Positions 57,769-64,000 of a stretch of DNA of 64,000 nucleotides are shown one piece after another. This DNA comes from Verrucomicrobiota bacterium (GTDB lineage Bacteria > Verrucomicrobiota > Verrucomicrobiia > Chthoniobacterales > UBA10450). The notes beneath the pieces are model-generated. The model did not search any database. It worked only from the letters and a program-made list of their open reading frames with translations, and was not told the DNA's origin. The translations under genes and the position numbers were made by a program. The stretch lies in NCBI GenBank assembly GCA_003218375.1, contig QHNH01000016.1:21979-85978 (forward strand), given 5' to 3'. Positions within the stretch are counted from its first letter, which is position 1; the number at the start of each line of letters is the position of its first letter.

Positions 57769-58308
57769 ATGGAAATTATCAGTCGAAATGCGCGGCGTGG
57801 ATTGATCGTCCTCGGTTTGATCATGGCCGCTTTTGCGCTGCTCGGTCTGCGGAGCGTTGACTGGTTTCTGCTCAAGCAATCGCTCCGGCACAAGTTCACG
57901 AAGATCGAATGGATTTCCACGAGCGAATTGGCGGATTGGCTGGCGAACGCGCGCCGGCCCGCGCCTGTGCTTCTCGATGTCAGGACGCCGGAGGAATGGA
58001 GCGTGAGCCATTTGCCCGGGGCGCGTCGCGTCGAGCCGAATGCCTCAGCCGAAGCGGCCGCCGGAGCTTTGCCCAAGGAGACGGCGATCGTGACTTACTG
58101 CGCGGTCGGTTATCGCTCGGGCGAAATGGCGGACCGGTTGCGTGCTGCCGGGTTCACCAACGTGCGCAACCTCGAGGGCTCGATTTTCCAATGGGCCAAC
58201 GAGCATCGCCCGCTCGTGCGGGAAAAGGAACGCGTCAGCCAGGTTCATCCTTACAACACGTTTTGGGGCCGATTGCTGAACGACGACGTGCGCGCGCCGC
58301 TCAAATAA
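57769..58308 (+). CDS. Membrane-anchored rhodanese-like protein
   Basis: A 179-residue protein: membrane helix at about 10-30 (GLIVLGLIMAAFALLGLRSV), then a rhodanese domain with PVLLDVRTPEEWSVSHLPGA and the active-site Cys in TYCAVGYRSGEMADRL, ending in a tail HPYNTFWGRLLNDDVRAPLK. Its last ~22 codons and the repeat that follows are duplicated at 60387-60576. Sulfur-transfer partner unknown. It was probably convergent with the glycosyltransferase at 60543 before the insertion described below. Confidence 0.9.
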   Translation: MEIISRNARRGLIVLGLIMAAFALLGLRSVDWFLLKQSLRHKFTKIEWISTSELADWLANARRPAPVLLDVRTPEEWSVSHLPGARRVEPNASAEAAAGALPKETAIVTYCAVGYRSGEMADRLRAAGFTNVRNLEGSIFQWANEHRPLVREKERVSQVHPYNTFWGRLLNDDVRAPLK

Positions 58309-58429
58309 TCGGAGGGACGTGCTTCCGCACGTCCGATTTCCATTGCTGGAAACGCGACGGGAAAGAATGGGACATGCAGAAGCATGTCCCTCCGATCACA
58401 GCTGATCGCTCAGGACCACCCGCGAACCG
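58242..58429. repeat. Direct duplication, copy A (rhodanese 3' end, family A repeat, glycosyltransferase 3' end)
   Basis: This 188-bp stretch contains the last codons of the rhodanese gene, the family A palindrome at 58309-58395, and on the - strand a remnant of the C terminus of the glycosyltransferase (SRVVLSDQL then stop). It matches 60387-60576 at about 85% identity by eye. The two copies are in direct orientation. Confidence 0.9.
58309..58395. repeat. Palindromic repeat, family A (REPIN-like), copy 4
   Basis: TCGGAGGGACGTGCTTCCGC on the left and GACATGCAGAAGCATGTCCC-TCCGA on the right, 1 nt after the rhodanese stop. Part of duplication copy A. Confidence 0.9.
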
Positions 58430-58459
58430 ACTTACCTCTTGGAAGAAGAAACAGGCGCT

Positions 58460-59770
58460 TCAGTTGCGTCCACCGAGCAAACGCGATTTCTCCGCCGGTG
58501 AAAGGTCACTCGTTTCAATCCATTGGCGCGCGGCCTGAGGTTGGCGTGCGAGCCAGCCTGTGGCGAGCGGGATAGCTGTCCTGGTGCGCATTCGTTCGTT
58601 CTCAATACTGAGCGCCCATGCGAGGGCGTCCGCAGGATTGCTGAGAGCAACAACTGAACTATAGCCGGCAATTGCGGAATCCCTTATTTCGCCGTTGAGC
58701 GAAGAAATCCACCGTGCCGCACCAGCGGGATCGTTGCGCGCCCAAGAACTCGAAAGGGTTCCCGCAATCGCAGCGCCGTCAGCTGGCGGAAGCGTTTCAA
58801 CCCACCGGCTTGCAGCGACGGGATCCCGGTAAGCCCAAGCGACGCTGATGGTCAGTTCGCTCATTGCGCGAGCGTCAGGATTCGATAATTGAGCAGCCCA
58901 GGCAGCAGCCTTCTCGGGATTGCTGACTGCCATCCGATTAGCAAGCATACTTGCGGCTTGCTGTCCGACAACCGTATCTGAATTTGCCCGAGCGTACGCC
59001 TCGGCTGCAGCGGGATCCTTTTGCCACCATCCGCTGATCAATCCTTGCGTGGCAGCAGAGACGCTTTCTGGGTCGCCGTTTTTCTGTACCCAGTCAAGTG
59101 CAGTTGCTGGATCATGCGCGGCAAGACTTTCGGCTACCTGAAGCCACGCTTGTCGTGTTATCTCAGACTTAGGAAAACTCGCGAGAGCCTCTGCAGCCGC
59201 TACCGGATCACCCTGCGCCCACCTGATAATCCCTTTTTCGATTAGGCGCTGCCTGAGTGAACTTGACACAAGTTCAGGCGAAACCTGCCGCATCGAAGCA
59301 ACAAATGCGCTAGCTCCTGCCGGTTCGACACCATCAGCAACAGCCTCCAAAGCGACCCCTTGAATCCAACCATCAAAACCCATTGCAGTCTGGAGCGCCG
59401 ATGCCGGATCGATTTGTCCCCAAGCCTTAAAGAACAGCGAGATCTTGGCGTTCGAGAGGGCGCCGGGCTGCAGCTCGCGAAGTTGTTGCGCTAAGCGAAT
59501 AATAGCCTCGCGCGACCGGCTCGTTAACAGGTCGTGAACCTGCTGGAAGGAGGCGCCGGCGATTTGATCCAAGGTGGCAGCATCGTTAGTGCCAGCAAAT
59601 GCCGAAGCATCTCGGCTTCGATCCGCTTCTAACGGGGGCGGAGAATGAGCTCGCGCAAACGGGTTGTCAGGACGTGGGTGGGCACGGTCGGCGCGCCAAA
59701 AGCTATAGCCAAGCACTAATAATAGAGCAAGAACAGCGACAACCGCGGCGTACACTGGTCTAACTTTCAT
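58460..59770 (-). CDS. Membrane-anchored protein with tandem DPxxAxxW helical repeats
   Basis: A 436-residue protein: membrane helix at about 7-26 (AAVVAVLALLLVLGYSFW), a low-complexity linker to ~60, then helical repeats about 30-37 residues long whose core is DP.AA..W, for example QKDPAAAEAYA, SNPEKAAAWAAQL, YRDPVAASRWVETLP, ARNDPAGAARWISSL, SNPADALAWALSI. This is a solenoid of HEAT/TPR size, of a kind I associate with Verrucomicrobia. Probable protein-protein scaffold outside the cytoplasm. It lies in the inserted segment. Confidence 0.8.
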   Translation of the reverse strand: MKVRPVYAAVVAVLALLLVLGYSFWRADRAHPRPDNPFARAHSPPPLEADRSRDASAFAGTNDAATLDQIAGASFQQVHDLLTSRSREAIIRLAQQLRELQPGALSNAKISLFFKAWGQIDPASALQTAMGFDGWIQGVALEAVADGVEPAGASAFVASMRQVSPELVSSSLRQRLIEKGIIRWAQGDPVAAAEALASFPKSEITRQAWLQVAESLAAHDPATALDWVQKNGDPESVSAATQGLISGWWQKDPAAAEAYARANSDTVVGQQAASMLANRMAVSNPEKAAAWAAQLSNPDARAMSELTISVAWAYRDPVAASRWVETLPPADGAAIAGTLSSSWARNDPAGAARWISSLNGEIRDSAIAGYSSVVALSNPADALAWALSIENERMRTRTAIPLATGWLARQPQAARQWIETSDLSPAEKSRLLGGRN

Positions 59771-59806
59771 GTCCTTTACTAATGTCAGGCCGACCGCGCT
59801 ACCTTC

Positions 59807-60022
59807 TTACGGCTCGTTGCAGTTAGAACAGCGGTAAAGACCGTTATACACAAGGTTGCCATTATTGAAGTAAATTTCTCCTCCGGTAGTCGAGCTGTAA
59901 ACCCACGTTGCAAAGTAACCTCCGCTGGTGTTGTCGTAGTTCCATTGCATGTAACCGGCGAAGGCTACAAGGGTGAAGAACAAACCGATGGCGAACGCGA
60001 TGATCGATTTTTTATTGAGCAT
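59807..60022 (-). CDS. Small exported Tyr/Asn/Gly-rich protein
   Basis: A 71-residue protein: KKSIIAFAIGLFFTLVAFAG is a signal peptide or anchor, followed by YMQWNYDNTSGGYFATWVYS, NNGNLVYNGLYRCSNCNEP with a terminal CxxC. AT-rich codon use relative to flanking genes. It is 36 bp upstream of the repeat protein gene on the same strand. No family recognised. The following 60023-60386 interval has GT-rich sequence and no gene that I can see. Confidence 0.6.
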   Translation of the reverse strand: MLNKKSIIAFAIGLFFTLVAFAGYMQWNYDNTSGGYFATWVYSSTTGGEIYFNNGNLVYNGLYRCSNCNEP

Positions 60023-60386
60023 AACTTATTATCTTTCTACTTTGGTTTTTTGTTTTGTCCTAGGGAGGTTACAGGAAGGGAAGTTTAGGGGTAAGAGCGT
60101 ATTGAGGGGGATATCTTGGGGTAGTCTGAGGGGGTTTGGGGTTATTTCAGTTGCAGTCGGTTCTCTTATCCTCCGCCAAGGGAGCAAGGGTCAACACATT
60201 TTTCGAAGTTTCTTTGTAGCCCCGGATACCTGGTGTCCCATCCTCAAGCGGGGTGTAGGAATTCTCCTGCACTCTTAAGACAAGACACATGACCAGTAGA
60301 CTTCGATTGTTTTACTTGGAAGGACCCACTCTTGATTAACTCGGCTGAGGGGCGTCAGCGCTTTAATGGCTTAAGGGACCTTACGT

Positions 60387-60576
60387 GGTTCATCCCTACA
60401 GCACGTTTTGGGGCCGGTTGTTGAACGACGACGTACGGGTGCCGCTTAAATAATCGGAGGGACGTGCTTCTGCACGTCCGACTTCCATCACCTCAAACGC
60501 GACGGGAAAGAGTGGGACATGCAGAAGCATGTCCCTCCGGCTTCATAACTGATTGCTCAGGACCACGCGCGAACCG
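60387..60576. repeat. Direct duplication, copy B
   Basis: 190 bp matching 58242-58429. Here the glycosyltransferase end is the functional one (stop at 60543), while the rhodanese end (HPYSTFWGRLLNDDVRVPLK in translation) is the remnant. The palindrome at 60454-60540 is included. Confidence 0.9.
60454..60540. repeat. Palindromic repeat, family A (REPIN-like), copy 5
   Basis: TCGGAGGGACGTGCTTCTGC ... GACATGCAGAAGCATGTCCC-TCCG, 2 nt before the glycosyltransferase stop. Part of duplication copy B; the arms share the GACATGC variant with copy 4. Confidence 0.9.
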
Positions 60577-62252
60577 CAGGTGGTGACCTGGTGATAAATG
60601 TGGACGCGGTTGGTAATCAGCTTTCGCCAATACGAGACGCGCTCCTCGTCGACGATGAGATAGATTGGATTCGACCCGTCCCAGGCCTCGAGGAGAAAAT
60701 GCTCATCGAGGTATTTGTTCTGCGCTGCCGGGTCTCGCTCGAAAGCCGTGGGCATTTGATTGACCAGGAAAAATTTCTTGTCGAGATAGAAGCTCAGGCT
60801 GCTTCCGCTGCGTAACGATCCTTCGTAAACGACTTCACCATGTTGGTCGAGCCGCGGGTTCAGGTAATCCGCGGCGTCGGCCAGGGAAAAAAATGGGGCG
60901 AGTCGTGACGCGCTTTCGACCAGGCAAAACCCGATCGGTACCATCGAACCGAGGATGATGGTCAGGGCGATTTCGGCCCTGGATTTTCGGACAAAAAATA
61001 CAGCCACGACCGAGAAGACGAAGAGCAAGCAGACTGCAAGCTGCGCCATGGGTCGCATGAGGAGCCAGGGCGCATCCGGGAAGGGGCGTTCCGATTTCAA
61101 CCCGAGAATGGCCGGGGAAAGAATCGCGCTCGTGACTACGGCGACGCCGGCGAAAAGACAAACGCCGAGACCGGCCTTTCGAAGCGGACGGGAGGTTCGC
61201 TCCCACGCGCAGGCCGCGAAGAGCGCGAAGCCGGGGAGGGCGACGATGGAAGAATAAGCGTGGCCTCCTCCGATGAGAAGGGCCGCAAGAAGCGCGACGA
61301 CCGTCCAGGAGAGGGGGAGCGCGTCGGCAAAAGTGAATTCGTCAGGCCGGAAAATTTTTCGCGGCGCGAAAATCAGGCCGGGCAGAACCAGGAATATCGC
61401 TGGAAAGCACCAGGCGAATTGGAAAAGCAAGAACCGCCGGCGCGGCAGATCGGTGGTGGAGTGGATCCAGTTCGAGGAAGGAGAAAGAAACCCGGGGAAA
61501 TGCTGGTGCGCCCAAACGAACCACGGAGCGACCAGCAGAACGAAGAGCGCGACGTTTCTCCAATGCAGTAAAAGGCGAAAGCGCAGCCGGGCTTCGCGGA
61601 AAAGAATCGCGAGCAGACCGCAAATCGCGGCGAGATAAATGAGAGCGCCGGGACCTTTCGTCAGGCTGGCGAAGCTGGCGGCAAACCAAAAACCGGCGAA
61701 CCACGCCTGGCGAAACTTCTGTTTTTGATAGCCGCGAACGGCGCAGTAGATCGCGGCCGCGATGAAGAGTGAGAAAATCGCGTCCGGCGTCACCATTCGC
61801 CCGGGCAAAAATGCGCCGGCGGAACAAACATGGATAAGACCGGCCGCGAAACCTCGCCAATAACCGGCGAGCCGTTCGCCGATGAGGAACGTGAGCGCGA
61901 CCGATCCGAGCATGGCGAGCGCGATCGGCAAGCGCGCCGCGGCCGCGCTTAGCCCGAAAACTTTAAAGGAAATCGCAATGGCCCAGTAGGCCAGGGGCGG
62001 TGTTTGCAGAAGTGGGGCGCCGTCGTTGGTGGGGAGCAGCCATTGTTTCGAGTCGAGCATCTCGCGCGCGCCGCCGGCGAGCTGACCTTCGGCGCCGTCG
62101 TAGAGATCGCCCCACGCTGCCGTGCCGATGTGGAGCATGGCGGTCAGGGCCAGAAGAAAAGCGAGGAGCGCGTGCCGGGTCGGCGGCGGGTGCAGGATTT
62201 GGGGAGCGAGGAAAGTATCGTCGAGCGAAAGAGTCTGGGCGCCGGCGACCAT
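60543..62252 (-). CDS. ArnT-like GT39/GT83 membrane glycosyltransferase
   Basis: A 569-residue protein with about 11 membrane helices. The first extracytoplasmic loop has GDLYDGAEGQLAGGAREMLDS, the acidic motif of ArnT/PMT-type GT-C enzymes, followed by LLQTPPLAYW (the 'KPPL.YW'-like motif). The C-terminal third is an extracytoplasmic domain. It would use a polyprenyl-linked sugar to modify lipid A or another envelope glycan. It follows the thioesterase gene by 6 nt, in a cluster with a heptosyltransferase. Confidence 0.87.
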   Translation of the reverse strand: MVAGAQTLSLDDTFLAPQILHPPPTRHALLAFLLALTAMLHIGTAAWGDLYDGAEGQLAGGAREMLDSKQWLLPTNDGAPLLQTPPLAYWAIAISFKVFGLSAAAARLPIALAMLGSVALTFLIGERLAGYWRGFAAGLIHVCSAGAFLPGRMVTPDAIFSLFIAAAIYCAVRGYQKQKFRQAWFAGFWFAASFASLTKGPGALIYLAAICGLLAILFREARLRFRLLLHWRNVALFVLLVAPWFVWAHQHFPGFLSPSSNWIHSTTDLPRRRFLLFQFAWCFPAIFLVLPGLIFAPRKIFRPDEFTFADALPLSWTVVALLAALLIGGGHAYSSIVALPGFALFAACAWERTSRPLRKAGLGVCLFAGVAVVTSAILSPAILGLKSERPFPDAPWLLMRPMAQLAVCLLFVFSVVAVFFVRKSRAEIALTIILGSMVPIGFCLVESASRLAPFFSLADAADYLNPRLDQHGEVVYEGSLRSGSSLSFYLDKKFFLVNQMPTAFERDPAAQNKYLDEHFLLEAWDGSNPIYLIVDEERVSYWRKLITNRVHIYHQVTTCGSRVVLSNQL

Positions 62253-62258
62253 GTTTCC

Positions 62259-62681
62259 TCAGGCAACATCGACGCGGTAGCGGTCCCAATCATCGGGGAC
62301 GCGCAGCAGTTTCGCTTCCGGCATTTGGATAATCGCGAGCATCTGCCGGCATTCCGCGATCAGCGTTTCGTCGGCGGGACGAACAATTCTGAAAGCGCAC
62401 CAGAAACGGACCCGCTCGAGACGATCGAGCCGGCCCTCGATCACAAGTTTGTCTCCCAGTTTCGCCGCGCGGCGATAATCGATCTCGGTGCGGACAACGA
62501 CGGGATACCTTTTCGTTTCCGCCATTGCCGCAAGCCCGAGGCCGAGTTCTTCAGCGAGCAACGTGCGCGCGACTTCGATGAAACGCAGGTAAGCGATGTT
62601 ATGGACGACGGCCGCGCAGTCCGTATCGAAAAACATCACCTGCACTTCGGTGCGGATCCGCGGCGCGTTTTCATTCAACAT
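62259..62681 (-). CDS. YbgC/4HBT-family acyl-CoA thioesterase
   Basis: A 140-residue hot-dog-fold protein. VQVMFFDTDCAAVVHNIAYLRFIEVART is the active-site region, with the catalytic Asp in the FxDTDxxxxVxN motif (the usual G is C here), and YRRAAKLGDKLVIEGRL is a family strand. Acts on short acyl-CoA or acyl-ACP esters, often linked to the Tol-Pal system; no tol genes are present here. Confidence 0.88.
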   Translation of the reverse strand: MLNENAPRIRTEVQVMFFDTDCAAVVHNIAYLRFIEVARTLLAEELGLGLAAMAETKRYPVVVRTEIDYRRAAKLGDKLVIEGRLDRLERVRFWCAFRIVRPADETLIAECRQMLAIIQMPEAKLLRVPDDWDRYRVDVA

Positions 62682-62699
62682 CAGGAGGCAACTTAGCAG

Positions 62700-63045
62700 C
62701 CGAGGATGGAGGATGGAAGATAGAGAATAGTGGCACGGGCATCTTGCCTATGGGGCCAGTGGGCGTCTCGCTCGTTTTCTTTTCCAACTTTTGGCGCTGA
62801 GAGCGCGCTCTCATCCGAGCCTGGGGCATCGCCCCAGGAATTTGATTGTTTGATGAAGAAGCGCTGAAAGCGCGATTCAACGCATGGTTCGTCGTCGAGC
62901 TCACAGCGTTGGGCGCTTGGATGAATCGCGCCTTCAGCGCTGATGGGTTTTGGTTGCTCGAATCCTGGGGCGTTGCCCCAGGCTGGCGATGAACGACGCG
63001 CCTTTGGCGCTAATAAGAACCGGGCAAGTTGCCTGTGCGAGGAGA
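62700..63045. repeat. Composite palindromic repeat cluster, family E
   Basis: The 366-bp gap between the thioesterase and the glycosyltransferase genes is filled with hairpins. CCTGGGGCATCGCCCCAGG (62820-62838) and CCTGGGGCGTTGCCCCAGG (62964-62982) are palindromes. GCGCTGAAAGCGCGATTCA (62861) and TGAATCGCGCCTTCAGCGC (62922) form an inverted pair, and GGCGCTGAGAGCGCGC and GCGCCTTTGGCGC are further small hairpins. I see no gene here. Confidence 0.85.
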
Positions 63046-63047
63046 TG

Positions 63048-64000
63048 TTAGTTCTCGGACGTGGCCGGATTGGAATGCGCGCGGGAAGTTTGCCACCGGT
63101 CGAGCTGCGCGGAAACAGCGGCGACAACTTCTTCGACGCTGACGGCTTTCATGCAGCGGAAATCGATGGGGCATTCGCGCAAGAAACAGGGACTGCATTC
63201 GACCTGATGCCGAAGAATGTCGTGACCAAGTCCCAGCGGCCCTGTTAGGCGCGGCTCGGTCGATCCGAAAACGGCGACAACCGGAACTCCGATGAGCGTG
63301 GCCAGGTGCATCGTGCCGGTGTCGTTCGTCAACAACAGCGCGCATTCACCGAGCTCGGCGGCGAGCTGGTCGAGAGTGGTTTGGCCGATTCGATTCAGGC
63401 AATGCGCGCCGAGGGTTGATTCAATGGCAGCACCTCGCTCCAAGTCGGCTGCTGTCCCGAAAAGGATCCATTGGATGGGGCGCTCCTCGGCGATCTTGAG
63501 CGCGACTTGCGCAAAGCGCTCGGGCAGCCAGCGCTTGGCCGGGCCGTATTCCGCACCGGGGCACAAACCCAGTTTCGCCGGCGCGCCGTTTGTTTTGATG
63601 CGCGGCAGAAACTTCCTGATTTCCGGCGCGGCGTCCGGCCCGCCGAGCTCGCGAGCCATGCGCAGATATCGGTAAACCTGATGCTGGATCGGGCCGCGCA
63701 CCGGTTCTTCGGTGACGATTTGATTCAGCAACCAGCGGCGGTGATGCCCGCGAAAACCGACGCGCCGTGGAATGCCGGCGAACCAGACTTCGAGGGCGGC
63801 GCGGAGCGAATTCGGAAAAAGGATCGCGACGTCGAACGGCTTCTCGCGCCGAATCGTCTGGACGACCGAAAAGAGCGAGCCCGGTTTCAGGGAAAGTACT
63901 TCATCGATATCAGGCACGAGCTTCCAGACGGAAGCGATTTTCTCCGGGGCCGCGATCGTGAGGTGGGCATCGGGCCGGCCCGCTTTGATCGCGCGCACCG
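63048..64000 (-). CDS. Heptosyltransferase (glycosyltransferase family 9), 5' truncated
   Basis: The frame is open to the window edge, so the N terminus is missing; about 317 residues are visible. LAGIPRRVGFRGHHRRWLLN, LGLCPGAEYGPAKRWLPERF, LLLTNDTGTMHLATLIGVPVVAVFGSTEPRLTGP and CSPCFLRECPIDFRCMKAV are the ADP-heptose:LPS heptosyltransferase II (WaaF) signature. It adds heptose to the lipopolysaccharide inner core at the cytoplasmic face of the inner membrane. With the ArnT-like enzyme it marks an envelope glycan cluster. Confidence 0.9.
   Translation of the reverse strand, partial: VRAIKAGRPDAHLTIAAPEKIASVWKLVPDIDEVLSLKPGSLFSVVQTIRREKPFDVAILFPNSLRAALEVWFAGIPRRVGFRGHHRRWLLNQIVTEEPVRGPIQHQVYRYLRMARELGGPDAAPEIRKFLPRIKTNGAPAKLGLCPGAEYGPAKRWLPERFAQVALKIAEERPIQWILFGTAADLERGAAIESTLGAHCLNRIGQTTLDQLAAELGECALLLTNDTGTMHLATLIGVPVVAVFGSTEPRLTGPLGLGHDILRHQVECSPCFLRECPIDFRCMKAVSVEEVVAAVSAQLDRWQTSRAHSNPATSEN

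Larger units (their letters stand above)
58430..60386. mobile_element. Putative 2-kb insertion between direct duplications
   Basis: The segment lies between the two 188-190-bp duplicated junctions. It carries two - strand genes (58460, 59807) and about 360 bp of GT-rich sequence without a gene. No transposase is visible. The arrangement implies that the rhodanese-glycosyltransferase junction was duplicated when the segment arrived, by unequal recombination or by integration of a circle carrying a homologous junction. Confidence 0.55.

Noticed and set aside
60023-60386. Possible + strand gene in the GT-rich stretch
   Set aside because: The only long frame begins antisense to the small exported protein and has no ribosome-binding site or protein-like composition.

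Overview
The window reads as a chromosomal segment of a soil-type verrucomicrobium, most likely Spartobacteria/Chthoniobacterales. Supporting this are the 51-residue small basic protein at 56226-56381, which resembles a family known from Chlamydiae and Verrucomicrobia, a matrixin protease carrying the 'LVNISTR...IGGFI' repeat domains I associate with this phylum, high GC, and many intergenic palindromic repeats. Assignment is from sequence features only. Most genes are core housekeeping genes in short, tightly overlapping operons.

Layout. 1-3.5 kb: molybdoenzyme cluster (5'-truncated FdhF/YdeP-type oxidoreductase, fdhD, mobA), then ada. 4.8-6.8 kb: a small putative island ending in tRNA-Arg(UCU), bounded by a 50-bp copy of the tRNA 3' half and carrying an overlapping antitoxin/toxin pair and two unknown genes. 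7.3-13.7 kb: one long + strand operon (sppA, CPBP protease, thiL, tsaE, tsaB, alr, a lone RelE-like protein, a cysteine desulfurase-like enzyme). 13.7-15.9 kb: rpsR, rpmG, a DksA/TraR-like protein with a histone-H1-like tail, and an ABC-2 permease. 16.1-19.4 kb: macA/macB-type efflux. 19.5-21 kb: a secreted metacaspase with EF-hand and chromo-barrel/Tudor-like modules, and a rhodanese. 21.1-27.2 kb: mfd, a SurA-like isomerase, pdxA and a second ABC-2 permease, all on the - strand.

27.3-35.1 kb is the main accessory block: a Sec-exported 1620-residue RHS/YD-repeat protein with a caspase-like C-terminal tip, an overlapping Sel1-like exported protein, a short orphan RHS module ending in an M15 peptidase, and another exported protein. 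This reads as two stacked RHS-tip/putative-immunity cassettes. 35.3-48.4 kb: a disrupted DAHP synthase, L,D-transpeptidase lipoprotein, zinc-ribbon proteins, a threonine-aldolase-like enzyme, a frameshifted matrixin protease, DsbD plus a redoxin, and an alpha/beta hydrolase. 48.4-50.4 kb: gene-poor, with degraded genes, including one broken by a 38-bp palindrome flanked by a target duplication. 50.4-55.2 kb: short-chain dehydrogenase, tesA and the ybbA/ybbP-type ABC pair. 55.4-58.3 kb: rluB-type synthase, small basic protein, mtnA, membrane rhodanese. 58.4-60.4 kb: a roughly 2-kb insertion bounded by 188-190-bp direct duplications. 60.5-64 kb: ArnT-like glycosyltransferase, thioesterase and a truncated heptosyltransferase.

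The unifying feature is the repeat population. At least eight families of inverted repeats sit at gene ends. Several have arms built from 7-nt (one 8-nt) tandem units, and some lie inside or at the ends of reading frames (mfd, pdxA, thiL, fdhF, desulfurase). Two genes (aroF, matrixin) show internal deletions of about 60 nt with frameshifts, which could be real decay or consensus errors.
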